The translations under genes and the position numbers were made by a program. From Shewanella denitrificans OS217 (GTDB lineage Bacteria > Pseudomonadota > Gammaproteobacteria > Enterobacterales > Shewanellaceae): a stretch of 64,000 bases of DNA. The stretch spans positions 2,666,001-2,730,000 of the forward strand of contig NC_007954.1 in the NCBI RefSeq assembly GCF_000013765.1. Direction: 5' to 3'. The notes beneath the pieces are model-generated. The model made no database searches. It was not told the origin of the DNA and saw only the letters and a list, made by a program, of their open reading frames with translations. Shown here one piece after another: positions 26,338 through 35,572 of the stretch. The number at the start of each line of letters is the position of its first letter. Within the stretch, counting starts at the first letter, position 1.

Positions 26338-26445
26338 GAAAAATTTTGATCTTAACATTGAGACATTGAGCAAATTTAATAAATATCTAGCTCATTTATG
26401 GAGAGATGGTAAGCACGCAACTAATCACAAATGCTTCATTTAACA

Positions 26446-26925
26446 CTAGTCTAGCTTACTGCAGGCTTTGCTCAACAAGCCTTCAAGTTGTTGGTACTCA
26501 TCTGCATCAAGCTTATTCTTAAAAGATGCCGCTAGACTTAGGTACACCCTCGCCTCGGTAGACAAATATAACTCTCGGCCCTTATCTGTAAACAAGATAT
26601 GTTGCGCCCTTGCATCGAATTGGCAAGTGACACGTTCGATAAGCCCTCGTTTCTCAAGTTTATTGACCATTAAACTCGCCGATGATTTTTGCACCTGCAT
26701 TTCCGCCGCTATCGCCGACATATGACTGCTGGAGTCGTGTCCAACATCTGTGTCATCTATAGGATCTTCATGCACATGGGCACTCTCTGCAACATGCACA
26801 TAATGAAGATATTCAAATTCACTGGCGCTCAGTACCTCTTGCTGCTTGTCCTGAACCTGATTACCCCAAGTTTGCGACAATATTCGCTGTAGTTTGATCA
26901 GTGAGGTGTGTAAATCCATCGTCAT
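26446..26925 (-). CDS. MarR-family regulator with a His/Asp-rich insertion
   Basis: 159 residues. The winged-helix core is present: SHMSAIAAEMQVQKSSASLMVNKLEKRGLIERVTCQFDARAQHILFTDKGRELY. Before it (about residues 45-70) is AESAHVHEDPIDDTDVGHDSSSH, acidic and His-rich and not normal for the family; it might bind a metal. Divergent from the methyltransferase gene, with paired GTTAG...CTAAC sites between them, so it probably controls both. The ligand is unknown. Confidence 0.85.
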   Translation of the reverse strand: MTMDLHTSLIKLQRILSQTWGNQVQDKQQEVLSASEFEYLHYVHVAESAHVHEDPIDDTDVGHDSSSHMSAIAAEMQVQKSSASLMVNKLEKRGLIERVTCQFDARAQHILFTDKGRELYLSTEARVYLSLAASFKNKLDADEYQQLEGLLSKACSKLD

Positions 26926-26965
26926 AATTATCGCCGTATCGTAATTGCCATCAAGGTACTAGGTA

Positions 26966-27172
26966 TTAGTTAGCTTAGCAAACTAACACGCCAAGGAGCT
27001 AAGTCAAAGCCTCACAGCAGAAATTTTTCTTTCCTAAACGAATGTTAAATTACTTATTATTTATCAGATGGATAACTCGCACTTATTAGTTTGTTTTATG
27101 ACCGCTACGTTATAAATACATAAATATAGTTTGACTACCTAACCAAAAACCAAGATAGTTAGCTTACCTAAC
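26966..27172. promoter_or_regulatory. paired operator-like inverted repeats in the divergent promoter region
   Basis: Site 1 at 26969-26987 is GTTAG, 9 bases, CTAAC (and TTAGTT/AACTAA, one step wider). Site 2 at 27158-27172 is GTTAG-CTTAC-CTAAC, ending 20 bp before the methyltransferase ATG. Both share the GTTAGCTTA half. A further half-site CTACCTAACC lies at 27135. They suit a dimeric MarR regulator acting on both genes. The 266-bp gap (26926-27191) holds nothing else. Confidence 0.6.
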
Positions 27173-27191
27173 CAATTAAAAGCTAACGACT

Positions 27192-27914
27192 ATGAACACA
27201 GATCAACAGACAAGAGATACTTGCCCAATGGGCGCTTGGAATGAACAGCACACCTTAGACTATGTGTCCAAATGGGGTGAACTGCCGCTGCATCAAAAAG
27301 TCCCAGAACTGTGCCATTTAAAGAACACTGATAAAGTCTTGGACATAGGCTGTGGTAGTGGTGCAGCCGTCAGAGCTATTGCTAAAACGCTTAAGCTTGG
27401 ACAAGTGATTGGCATAGACCCAACAGCGAAAATGCTTGAAATCGCCACCAAGCTGACACCTATGGCAACACTCGTGACGAGCGTAACGACAGATACAGAT
27501 GTTCAGCGTATTCGCTTTATTCACGCGGGCGCCGAAGCCATTCCCCTTGAAAATGACAGCCTAGATCTGGTGCTCGCCGTTAATAGTTTTCACCATTGGA
27601 CGGACGTCAAAGCTGGCCTAAATGAAGTGTTAAGGGTGCTTAAGCCTCTGGGGAAATTTGTCATTATCGATGATATCTGGGATGAGATGCCCGAATACGC
27701 GGCTCAAGCTTGCCCGTCTTTACCCGCCAACAATGAGCAAGACTCAGTTGAAGAGGTCGCAAAAGAGCCAGCACCTAGCATGGCAGAGCTGAAACTGGTG
27801 GAAGTCATTAAGCGCACTTTGGCAGAAGCCCAATTTTCTGGCGTTAACAGCCGAGAGTATCGAATGAACGAGGTTGAAGCCGTGATCATCAGCGGTTTCA
27901 AAGCTGGATGTTAA
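27192..27914 (+). CDS. SAM-dependent class I methyltransferase
   Basis: 240 residues. Motif I VLDIGCGSGAAVRAIAK is near residue 50, VIGIDPTAKMLEIA marks the acidic end of strand 2, and SLDLVLAVNSFHHWTDVKAGLNEVLRVLKPLGKFVIIDD is the usual motif post-I to III stretch of the Methyltransf_11 group (UbiE-like). The substrate cannot be told; small-molecule methylation under MarR control is the likely theme. No clear Shine-Dalgarno site. Confidence 0.85.
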   Translation: MNTDQQTRDTCPMGAWNEQHTLDYVSKWGELPLHQKVPELCHLKNTDKVLDIGCGSGAAVRAIAKTLKLGQVIGIDPTAKMLEIATKLTPMATLVTSVTTDTDVQRIRFIHAGAEAIPLENDSLDLVLAVNSFHHWTDVKAGLNEVLRVLKPLGKFVIIDDIWDEMPEYAAQACPSLPANNEQDSVEEVAKEPAPSMAELKLVEVIKRTLAEAQFSGVNSREYRMNEVEAVIISGFKAGC

Positions 27915-27998
27915 GCTAAAAGCCGCCGATATCGATACAGTTAACAACAGCTGTAATCAACGAATACAAACCTATTAATCAACACTTTGGAAAACAAC

Positions 27999-28430
27999 AT
28001 GAACCTAACCTTAGCCTTACTTGGTCTATCACTTCATATACTTATCTGGGAAAAACTACCAGATTGGGGAAATTGGTTTAATACTATTATCAAACATTTA
28101 CCTAAACCCTTGGCTTATCTTTACGAGGCATGGCGCTGCCCATTTTGCTTTGGTTTTTGGGCCGCTCTGACACTCCATGGGCTCACTGGGCTGCATACCC
28201 TGCCCGATCTTGCTTTTATGTCAGGGTCGATGACTGATAATCTAGGTCAAGGCGCAATTATCATAGTCTGGTTTCTCGATGCGCTAGCCACAGCAACCTT
28301 AATCATGCTGGCACAGCTATGCTTAAATGCATTAGCCGTCCCTGCTATTAAAGGTTATCAAATGACCATGGAGTTTAGGCAATCCAAAAATCATGATATC
28401 AACGCACCAGAAAACAATTTGGTTGAATAA
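27999..28430 (+). CDS. small membrane protein with CPFCFGFW motif
   Basis: 143 residues from the ATG; a TTG four codons earlier is possible. Hydrophobic segments lie at about 4-16, 48-65 and 85-118. RCPFCFGFWAA at about 44-54 has a CxxC pair at the start of a membrane helix, as in DUF1360-like small membrane proteins. It could be a redox or metal site. Function unknown. Confidence 0.65.
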   Translation: MNLTLALLGLSLHILIWEKLPDWGNWFNTIIKHLPKPLAYLYEAWRCPFCFGFWAALTLHGLTGLHTLPDLAFMSGSMTDNLGQGAIIIVWFLDALATATLIMLAQLCLNALAVPAIKGYQMTMEFRQSKNHDINAPENNLVE

Positions 28431-28513
28431 TTGCCATTCTAATTGGGCGATGTAAACAGTTATCAACTTAAGGATTTAACGCCGATATCAACAGTAAATC
28501 AGGGGCTAATACC

Positions 28514-29101
28514 ATGACGACAAAAAGCAGTTTACCTACATCGAGTTTGTTTGAAACTGCATTTTCAAGCCAGCGCTTGAATATTAGCCCCATGCCAAAA
28601 TTTGATCATTTTCAAGCACAGAGCGTGACTCAAGACCCAGATAAAGAAAATGCCATGATAGCAGAGGTCATGGCACTACTCACACCAGCAGCCACAGCCT
28701 ATTTACCCTCTGAATGGCTTGAGCTAAATAGCATAACTGCGACCAAAAGCTGGTATCAACAAAGGGGCAATGAAGGCGGTTTTTATGGCATTAGACTTAA
28801 GCCAGACGACAGACTGGTGGGACTCGTATTTCTCTCGCATGTTACCGATGAAAATTCAGCAATGCATATCGGTTATCTATTGCAGGAGTCCTGCTGGGGC
28901 CAAGGTTATGGCAGTGAGCTTATTGCTGCAATCATCACTTGGGCAAGCCTGCAGCCAAACATACACACACTTATCGCTGGCGTTGAAGCTGATAACCACG
29001 CCTCCATAGCAGTGTTAAAGAAAAATGGCTTTAAATCACAGTCATCAAATACAGCAAGCAGCACGCTCTTTTTACAAAGGCAGATAGATAACTCTAAGTA
29101 A
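28514..29101 (+). CDS. GNAT-family N-acetyltransferase
   Basis: 195 residues of RimJ/RimL type. MHIGYLLQESCWGQGYGSELIAAIITWA at about 118-145 is the acetyl-CoA-binding strand 4-helix 3 region (Q/R-x-x-G-x-G/A variant GQGYGSE), followed by AGVEADNHASIAVLKKNGF, the typical C-terminal motif. The acceptor is unknown. GGGG lies upstream of the ATG. Confidence 0.85.
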   Translation: MTTKSSLPTSSLFETAFSSQRLNISPMPKFDHFQAQSVTQDPDKENAMIAEVMALLTPAATAYLPSEWLELNSITATKSWYQQRGNEGGFYGIRLKPDDRLVGLVFLSHVTDENSAMHIGYLLQESCWGQGYGSELIAAIITWASLQPNIHTLIAGVEADNHASIAVLKKNGFKSQSSNTASSTLFLQRQIDNSK

Positions 29102-29190
29102 ACAAGATTTTATGCATGCGCACTTAATCTCAAATTTCATGCTTACAGCTTTGCGAGATGGCCAGTCATACCAGTGTATTTTTACAATAA

Positions 29191-29216
29191 AAAAGGCTTA
29201 CCTAGGTAAGCCTTTT
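29191..29216. terminator. bidirectional terminator
   Basis: AAAAGGCTTACC-TAGG-type perfect palindrome ending GCCTTTT, between two convergent genes. Confidence 0.88.
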
Positions 29217-29239
29217 GTGTGTTTCACATTAAAAATGGA

Positions 29240-32068
29240 TTAACGATAAGTCAGGCTGGTACTGCCCTCGCCGCCTTCGTTATCCGTCACAGTCAATTCA
29301 ACACTCGTGACGCGGCGGTTACGCTGAATGGCAGAAAAGCCTTTCATGGTTTGACCATTGCTAAAGCGCCATTTGTGCTGCTTGATGTAACCATCAGTGT
29401 CGTAACTGAAGGAGAAAAACAAGTCAAACACCCACAGTCTTAAGTGGTAAATTTGCGCAATTGGCAGCGCATTTTGCGGTGCAACGCTGACCTCAATGCT
29501 CTGGGTCATACTGTGGCTTAAGCCGCCGTTATCTGTCACGGTTAAGGTCACAGCATAATTGCCACTTTGCTGATACTCATGTACTAAGGTTTGACCTTGA
29601 GCCACACTGCCATCACCTAAGTCCCACTGGTAACTGACGATTTCGCCGTCGCTATCGGTAGATGTGGAGGTGAAGCTCAGCTGACCTGCATTGGCTTGGT
29701 AGCCAAAGCTTGCAACAGGCGCCACATTGGCCGGAGCAAAATTAAGGCTGACTATCACAGGGTCGTGATCTGATGAACGGTACGCATCCCCTTGATACAG
29801 ATTGGCGATTTGCGCTGCCGACTTGTACTCTTCGTTGTAATCAAGAATAGTGGGCTCATCGGTATTGATGTGCCATTCTTGAGCCGCCACCACATTATCA
29901 AGCAGTGAAGCACTGGCTAATGCATGATCCAGCTGACCCGATTCTCCTGAGAACACATAAGAATAGGCATTGCTGTGACCTAAATGCTGGAACAATTCGC
30001 TAAAGCCGCCCTGTTCCAATGCCGTAATAGGATCTTCTTTTGCGTAAGCATTCAAGTCACCAATCACTAACACTTGCTGCTCAGGGTAGACAGTATTTAA
30101 CCACTGGGCTACCGCCGTTGCCGCGCGAGTACGAGTCACATTACAGTTGGCTTGACCATCATTAAGATCCGGATCCCCTAAGGCATCACAGCTACTGCCT
30201 TTGGATTTCAAATGGTTTACCGCAACCACAAATTGTTCACCGCTAGCTTGATGGACAAAATTTTGCGTTAGCATAGGGCGGTTTTTAGTGTCATTAAATA
30301 ACACTTGGCCATTATCATCTAAAGGTGAGTTAGCACTGGTTAATACCTGCGCCGCCCCTTCTGGGGTGACTTTATCGCCGCGATAGACCATGCCAACAGT
30401 GATGGCATCTGTGCCTATGCCTGGGCCATCAAGCGCTATGTATTGGTATCTTGGTTCACCTATGGCACTGTTTAGCCCATTAACCAAGTCAGCGATGGCG
30501 CTGTTGCTTCCAAAGCCGTCATTCTCGATTTCCATTAAACCATAAACATCGGCATCGATAGCCTGCATAGCGCTAACTATCTTGGCTTTTTGACGAGCAA
30601 ATTCACTGGCAGAGTCAGCGCCCCTGTCCGTTGGGAAACCGCCACCTATGCCATCACCATTAAAGTAGTTAAGCACGTTGAAGCTTGCCACTTTCATGTC
30701 AGCATCTACTGCGTCTGGTGCCAAGGTACGAGGATTATTGGCAACAAAGTTGACAGTTCCTGTGGGCATAATGCGGTATTTACCGAAACCATAGTGCATC
30801 ACACCGGCTAAGTCTGTGGCTAAATCACCGACTCGCACGCTGTTACTGGCGCTAAGCTCAGGCGCTGGGTAACGAATAGGATCGGGATTTTGCGCCGTTA
30901 GGCCATCATCGAGCAATATGCTATCGCGTAAGTTAGCCGCAGTAACTGCTAGCGCATCCGCGCCCGGGGCGGCCACTTGGGTACCGATAAAATGACGGCT
31001 GCTGCCTAAACTGATTTCGCCATAACGGCCAAGGTTATAAACTTCATTCACCACCAAAGGCTGACTGAAGTGCACCGCCATGCCTTCAAAACGTTCAAGC
31101 TCAGCGATATCGTTCACTGGCAAGGTTATTTCAGCGGCAGTAGGTAGAGGCTGACCTGCTGCACATAAGCTATGGTGAGTGACTTGAGTTAATTGAGTGG
31201 TACCTTGATACTCACTGACTTTGGCACGAATGCGTATACTGTCACCGGCTAAATAACCCATAGGGGCATTGCCGGTATAGACAAATACACCTTCAGAAGT
31301 GAGTGAGTCTGCATCGACTTGTCCATCAGGCATTTGCAGAAACAGCCCTTTAAGGCCCGCTTCTTGATTACTCACCACCACAGCTTCAACATCTAAGGTT
31401 TGGCCGTTTAATGGGCTTGTGTTTGTGGTCCCTTGAATAAGGTGTATGGCTGACGCCGGTTCATTACAGGCGAATTCAACAGGTTCGGTCGGGTCTGGCT
31501 CCCCAGGTCCTGCAGCAAACAGGCCTAAATCACTGATGTCATCTTTGGCAAAACCCAGCCAATTATCTAAGCTAACCGCATCATCTATCACAGTATCGGG
31601 AGTCAGTGCGTTGGTCTTTCTTCTTATGGTGTTGTCTTGAGTCGATAGGTCTCCGCTACCCCACTCAGAACCTGGGTCCACACCCACTTGTCCTAAGGAA
31701 TCAATCACTTGCTGCTGCTTATATAACACAATAGCATCGTCGCCATTGAAGAAGCTGGCATTGCTGGCTAAATTGGCTTTAGCCAAAATTTCTGGGCTGG
31801 CATCATCATCGGCGATGACATAGGTCGCGCCAGGATTTAACGTGCCCGCCAGCGCGATTGTACTGCCGGCCGTGGTACTGCCATTAAAAAAGAATTTAAG
31901 CTGATACTGACTTAAATCGATACTTGCAGCAGAAGGATTGTAAAGCTCAATGGCTTTATTATTACTGCTGCCTTCCACATATTCTGTGATGATTGGATTA
32001 TCTGCTGCATGACTGAGCGATGAAATCGCCGTTGCCGTCAGCACAGCTAGGCTGGTTTTACTTATCAT
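29240..32068 (-). CDS. exeM: ExeM-like extracellular endonuclease/exonuclease
   Basis: 942 residues, secreted nuclease. Signal peptide MISKTSLAVLTATAISSLSHA. A lamin-tail domain at about 25-150 (PIITEYVEGSSNNKAIELYNPS), an OB-like region at 200-400, then the endonuclease/exonuclease/phosphatase domain at about 450-770 with GLMEIENDGFGSNSAIADL, VVAVNHLKSKG, VLVIGDLNAYAKEDPI and the final SSDHDPVIVSL. PKD-like domains follow (ASFGYQANAGQLSFTSTSTD..., and a second, diverged one at the end). Many Shewanella ExeM proteins end in a GlyGly-CTERM anchor; none is visible here and the last PKD unit is unusual. The protein is expected to digest extracellular DNA. Confidence 0.88.
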   Translation of the reverse strand: MISKTSLAVLTATAISSLSHAADNPIITEYVEGSSNNKAIELYNPSAASIDLSQYQLKFFFNGSTTAGSTIALAGTLNPGATYVIADDDASPEILAKANLASNASFFNGDDAIVLYKQQQVIDSLGQVGVDPGSEWGSGDLSTQDNTIRRKTNALTPDTVIDDAVSLDNWLGFAKDDISDLGLFAAGPGEPDPTEPVEFACNEPASAIHLIQGTTNTSPLNGQTLDVEAVVVSNQEAGLKGLFLQMPDGQVDADSLTSEGVFVYTGNAPMGYLAGDSIRIRAKVSEYQGTTQLTQVTHHSLCAAGQPLPTAAEITLPVNDIAELERFEGMAVHFSQPLVVNEVYNLGRYGEISLGSSRHFIGTQVAAPGADALAVTAANLRDSILLDDGLTAQNPDPIRYPAPELSASNSVRVGDLATDLAGVMHYGFGKYRIMPTGTVNFVANNPRTLAPDAVDADMKVASFNVLNYFNGDGIGGGFPTDRGADSASEFARQKAKIVSAMQAIDADVYGLMEIENDGFGSNSAIADLVNGLNSAIGEPRYQYIALDGPGIGTDAITVGMVYRGDKVTPEGAAQVLTSANSPLDDNGQVLFNDTKNRPMLTQNFVHQASGEQFVVAVNHLKSKGSSCDALGDPDLNDGQANCNVTRTRAATAVAQWLNTVYPEQQVLVIGDLNAYAKEDPITALEQGGFSELFQHLGHSNAYSYVFSGESGQLDHALASASLLDNVVAAQEWHINTDEPTILDYNEEYKSAAQIANLYQGDAYRSSDHDPVIVSLNFAPANVAPVASFGYQANAGQLSFTSTSTDSDGEIVSYQWDLGDGSVAQGQTLVHEYQQSGNYAVTLTVTDNGGLSHSMTQSIEVSVAPQNALPIAQIYHLRLWVFDLFFSFSYDTDGYIKQHKWRFSNGQTMKGFSAIQRNRRVTSVELTVTDNEGGEGSTSLTYR

Positions 32069-32337
32069 TGGTGTGTCCCCATATTATTATAAGTTGCCTA
32101 TTCTGAGCCTTGCTAACCAAACAATTGGTGCCCCTTTTTTTACAGGGTTTGGTCTCAGTCCAGACAGGAGCGTAACTTTAAATTGTTACCAAAAAATGGC
32201 AACAAAAAAATTAACAAACATACAACTTTATTACCTAGTTCATCACTATGGGTGACTAAAATAGGGTTAAAAACAAAAATGGCCACCATAGGTGACCATT
32301 TAAACATAAAGAATCCAAGTTCTATTGCTTGCTAGCG

Positions 32338-33216
32338 CTATTTAGTGACATCCACTAAATAACGACCCTGAAGCCAATTCCGCCCAATAAGCAATTTATA
32401 ACCCATTTTAGTTCTGTCTCTTAGGTTGACCCTGACCAAATGCTCACTGCCCTTTTGGCCTAGATTTAACATAACCGTATAGCGGGTTTCATCCCCTTGG
32501 GCGTTGCGGATATATGAAGTGCCATAGACATAGGTTTTAATCGTCTTGCGCTTATTTTTTTCATTCACTGTGGTGAAGGTGATTTTTTTGCCAATATTAT
32601 TTTTCATATTGACCTTATCTTCATCTTCGATGTGAATATCTATGGCATGTAGTGAGGTCTGTACTGCACCAGAATCAATACGGGTGTTAAACACTAAACC
32701 GGCTTCTTTCACATTGATTTTAGCCTGTTCACCAATCAGCTTTTTCTTCGAAACGTCAATAACATAGCCTTTCTTTAAAAAGCTTCTGCCAATGAGTAAT
32801 TTATACTCCATCGCACTGCGGTCGCGTAAATTGACATCCACCTTGTGGGTCTTGCCTTCAAAACGAATAGGCAATTGAACTATGTAACGGGTTTCTGTGC
32901 CTTGGGAGTTGCTCACTGTGGAGGTATCAACAATTTTGGCTTCCATGCGCTTCTTTTCACCCTGTTCGTTCTCAGTGGTGAAGGCGATAGTTTTCCCTAT
33001 GTTTTTTTTCATTTTCTTGGCGCTGCCACCAATAATCTCTAACTCTGTGGCATGCAAGGATGAATTTTCCGCGCCAGTGTCCATACGAGCATGATAACTC
33101 AGGCCCTTGGGTTCAATGGTCATCATCTCAGATTGGCGTAAAATGACTTTATCTCCTGCAAGTGAGACAAAGGAAAACGCAAATAAAACCGTACTAATCA
33201 ACACGCTTTTAAACAT
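32338..33216 (-). CDS. exported protein with two tandem retropepsin-like (RimK-associated type) domains
   Basis: 292 residues from the ATG at 33216. I prefer this to the longer frame starting at 33291 because a terminator hairpin lies inside that extension and AGGG precedes the inner ATG. The signal peptide is about residues 1-20 (MFKSVLISTVLFAFSFVSLA). Domain 1 has ARMDTGAENSSLHA (Asp at ~46) and domain 2 has TRIDSGAVQTSLHA (Asp at ~181). Each ends in a matching ...LRDR..M.YKLLIGR segment. This is the Zn_protease/PF05618 fold, usually a single domain beside ATP-grasp ligases. Two Asp-Thr/Ser-Gly motifs in one chain could form an intramolecular pseudo-dimeric aspartic protease. Catalysis is not proven for the family. 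Confidence 0.82.
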   Translation of the reverse strand: MFKSVLISTVLFAFSFVSLAGDKVILRQSEMMTIEPKGLSYHARMDTGAENSSLHATELEIIGGSAKKMKKNIGKTIAFTTENEQGEKKRMEAKIVDTSTVSNSQGTETRYIVQLPIRFEGKTHKVDVNLRDRSAMEYKLLIGRSFLKKGYVIDVSKKKLIGEQAKINVKEAGLVFNTRIDSGAVQTSLHAIDIHIEDEDKVNMKNNIGKKITFTTVNEKNKRKTIKTYVYGTSYIRNAQGDETRYTVMLNLGQKGSEHLVRVNLRDRTKMGYKLLIGRNWLQGRYLVDVTK

Positions 33217-33233
33217 GACTAACCCTATAACGA

Positions 33234-33265
33234 AAAAAATAGGCCCAAGTGAAATGCACTTGGGC
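33234..33265 (-). terminator. terminator after the DUF3802-like gene
   Basis: Minus strand: GCCCAAGTG, five-base loop, CACTTGGGC, then a T-rich run. It is placed just upstream of the retropepsin-like gene. Confidence 0.9.
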
Positions 33266-33327
33266 AATGTATTTGATAACTCACTCATCATCAGCTCCTG
33301 CTCAAGCAGGACTGTGATGGACGAATT

Positions 33328-33678
33328 CTACCTCAATAAATGATCAATTTCTTGATCAAAAAGATTTTTTATTAGCCCTGAAAACTCACTGACAAAAATA
33401 CTCTGAGATGCCGTCGCCCTATGGTTGGCGACCTTAGCTAAAATCTCTTCAAGATCGCTAATTATCGCATCCACTTCGCGGATCACCATATTACGTTGTT
33501 CAAATGACAGTTCCGGATTTTGACCACAAACCATGATGATCTGCGCGGCCAATTGCTCTTCAAATAGCTCAAGTACGGTATCTGACATAGCATCTTGAGG
33601 ATCCGGTGACTCAAACAAGCCAAGGTGCTCAGTAAGGTATTGAATGAGATGTAAATACCCGTCTTTATCTGTAACCAT
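33328..33678 (-). CDS. DUF3802-like protein
   Basis: 116 residues, mostly helical and acidic (MVTDKDGYLHLIQYLTEHLGLFE...). I recall this as the DUF3802 family of Shewanella and relatives, function unknown; no signal peptide or catalytic motif. AGAGGCG precedes the ATG and a strong terminator follows, so it is a single-gene unit. Confidence 0.7.
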   Translation of the reverse strand: MVTDKDGYLHLIQYLTEHLGLFESPDPQDAMSDTVLELFEEQLAAQIIMVCGQNPELSFEQRNMVIREVDAIISDLEEILAKVANHRATASQSIFVSEFSGLIKNLFDQEIDHLLR

Positions 33679-33714
33679 TTTCGCCTCTAAAATCGCGTTA
33701 TGCTATTGATGTTA

Positions 33715-34356
33715 CTACTTATTTGATACTTTCTGCGACAGGGTTAGCACAAATGAAACTGGCACTGACATGCTAATGCTACTGCTACTCAGGCCGGCGA
33801 TATCCCGTAATTTATTAACCCCTGCTCCGAGATTAAATTCATCTGCCATCACAATCACAGGTTTCATGCTAGTGACCACAAGCTTGCTAGGGGTTAATTT
33901 GGCCACCAGCACATCGATATCCTTAGTTTGCTCTAATCCATGAAGGTGAATTTTCACCGCCACTTGTGTGACTAAGGTTGCCCCTAAGGGCAAGTCATCG
34001 ATTAATTTAGGGTTCACCTGAGCTGTAAGTTCAAGCTTAGGAAACTTAGCCACTTCAAACAGCAGGCTTGCCATGCGTTCATCGCGAATGCTAATGCCAG
34101 TATCGACACTGGCTAAATCTACCACTAATGCCAACTGGCCTTGTTCGCTAAGGCTGCCCTGCAGCTGTTTAAACCTGTGCACTTCGGCGATGTCGACCTT
34201 CTTGGTAGATACAAAGCTGATGTTGGAGTGACCAGCATTAACCTGCCAATTTTCAGCGTGTACCCCAGCGCTCACAGCAGCGAAAGTTAACAGACTCAAT
34301 GTCAGCAAAGGGTTGATAAATCTTTGTATCCGTCCATGTTTCAATGCGTTTTTCAT
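33715..34356 (-). CDS. YceI-family periplasmic protein
   Basis: 213 residues with a signal peptide (cleavage near GVHA-ENW) and the YceI lipocalin-like pattern: NAGHSNISFVSTKKVDIAEVHRF, VDLASVDTGISIRDERMASLLFEVAKFP, and a C-terminal domain of beta strands. Family members bind isoprenoid-like molecules. It probably sits in the periplasm. AAGGCG lies upstream of the ATG. Confidence 0.85.
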   Translation of the reverse strand: MKNALKHGRIQRFINPLLTLSLLTFAAVSAGVHAENWQVNAGHSNISFVSTKKVDIAEVHRFKQLQGSLSEQGQLALVVDLASVDTGISIRDERMASLLFEVAKFPKLELTAQVNPKLIDDLPLGATLVTQVAVKIHLHGLEQTKDIDVLVAKLTPSKLVVTSMKPVIVMADEFNLGAGVNKLRDIAGLSSSSISMSVPVSFVLTLSQKVSNK

Positions 34357-34412
34357 CGCGCGCGCCTTATATCAATTAATACTTAAGCAGTAGAGTAATA
34401 TGAAATTACCCG

Positions 34413-34880
34413 CTAGGCTAATTTTTGTAACCATTTATCCAATGCTTGGGCAAATGCGTGCTTATCAGCCTGGGAAAAACTGTTAGGGCCATCGAGCTGC
34501 ACGCCGCTGCTGCGAAGCTCTTCCATAAAATCACGCATGGTTAATGTCTGGCGGATATTTTGTTCCGTGTACAAGGTACCCCTTGGATTGAGTGCGATAG
34601 CGCCATTATTGATGGCATCTCCTGCCAAGGGAATATCAGCTGTGATCACCAGATCGCCGACTTTGACTTGCTCAACAATATAATTATCCGCCTCATCAAA
34701 CCCTGCACTCACTCTGATGGCTGAGATAAACGGGGATACTGGCACCCTAATAAGTTGGTTAGCCACACAAATGACCTTAACCTGTTTGCGCTCGGCGGCG
34801 CGAAATAACATGTCTTTCACCGGATTAGGGCAGGCATCGGCATCCACCCAAATTTTGGCACGACTCGTCTCTTCACTCAT
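34413..34880 (-). CDS. yaiI: YaiI/YqxD-family protein (UPF0178, DUF188)
   Basis: 155 residues. KIWVDADACPNPVKDMLFRAAER at the N-terminus and VITADIPLAGDAINNGAIALNPRG are the signatures of this PIN-like family, with clustered Asp residues that suggest a nuclease-like metal site. The function is not established. Starts 3 bp after the pdxH stop, so it is cotranscribed with it. Confidence 0.9.
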   Translation of the reverse strand: MSEETSRAKIWVDADACPNPVKDMLFRAAERKQVKVICVANQLIRVPVSPFISAIRVSAGFDEADNYIVEQVKVGDLVITADIPLAGDAINNGAIALNPRGTLYTEQNIRQTLTMRDFMEELRSSGVQLDGPNSFSQADKHAFAQALDKWLQKLA

Positions 34881-34883
34881 AAA

Positions 34884-35522
34884 TTATGGCGCCAATCTGT
34901 CTATCTGCCATTCACTGGCGGCTTTAGTGTAAATGAATCTGTCGTGAAGCCTGTGCTCACCGCCCTGCCAAAACTCTATGCTTTTAGGCCGCACTAAAAA
35001 GCCGCCCCAAAACTTAGGAATGGGCACTTCACCTTGAGCAAATTTAGCTTTCATCTCATTAAACTTGCCTTCGAGGGCTTGTCTCGCGGTGATTTTACTG
35101 GATTGTTTCGATACCCAGGCCGCTATTTGGCTGTCTTTTGGGCGACTGATAAAATACTTAGCCACCTCCATCATAGACAAAGGTTCGGCCTCGCCTAACA
35201 CTGCCACTTGACGCTCTAAAGGGTGCCAAGGGAACAACAGGCTTATCTGCTTATTAATGGCTATTTGCTTGGCTTTGCGACTCTCAAGGTTAGTGAAAAA
35301 CACAAACCCTGTGTCATCAAAACGCTTTAATAACACAATGCGCTGAAACGGTTGGCCATTTTCATCCACAGTGGCCACGCACATGGCGGTAGGATCGCTT
35401 AAGTTGGCCTCTTTAGCCTGAGTCATCCAAGTTTCAAACAGCGCCATAGGATTGTCTGGCAAGTCTTTACGGCGTAAACCGCCCTTAGTATATTCGCGGC
35501 GAATATCACTTAAGTCACTCAT
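34884..35522 (-). CDS. pdxH: pyridoxamine 5'-phosphate oxidase
   Basis: FMN enzyme that oxidises pyridoxamine or pyridoxine 5'-phosphate to pyridoxal 5'-phosphate, the cofactor used by SpeA. 212 residues. Starts SDLSDIRREYTKGGLRRKDLPDNP, with the FMN-binding QRIVLLKRFDDTGFVFFTNLESRKAKQI and the C-terminal EFWQGGEHRLHDRFIY typical of PdxH. AAGGAT precedes the ATG. Confidence 0.96.
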   Translation of the reverse strand: MSDLSDIRREYTKGGLRRKDLPDNPMALFETWMTQAKEANLSDPTAMCVATVDENGQPFQRIVLLKRFDDTGFVFFTNLESRKAKQIAINKQISLLFPWHPLERQVAVLGEAEPLSMMEVAKYFISRPKDSQIAAWVSKQSSKITARQALEGKFNEMKAKFAQGEVPIPKFWGGFLVRPKSIEFWQGGEHRLHDRFIYTKAASEWQIDRLAP

Positions 35523-35572
35523 GTTAATCCTTAAAATCTAATACCAATCCTAATTAACTGGCATAGTAGCAA

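Noticed and set aside
33217..33291. N-terminal extension of the retropepsin-like protein
   Set aside because: It would translate through a terminator hairpin; the inner ATG has a ribosome-binding site and a proper signal peptide.
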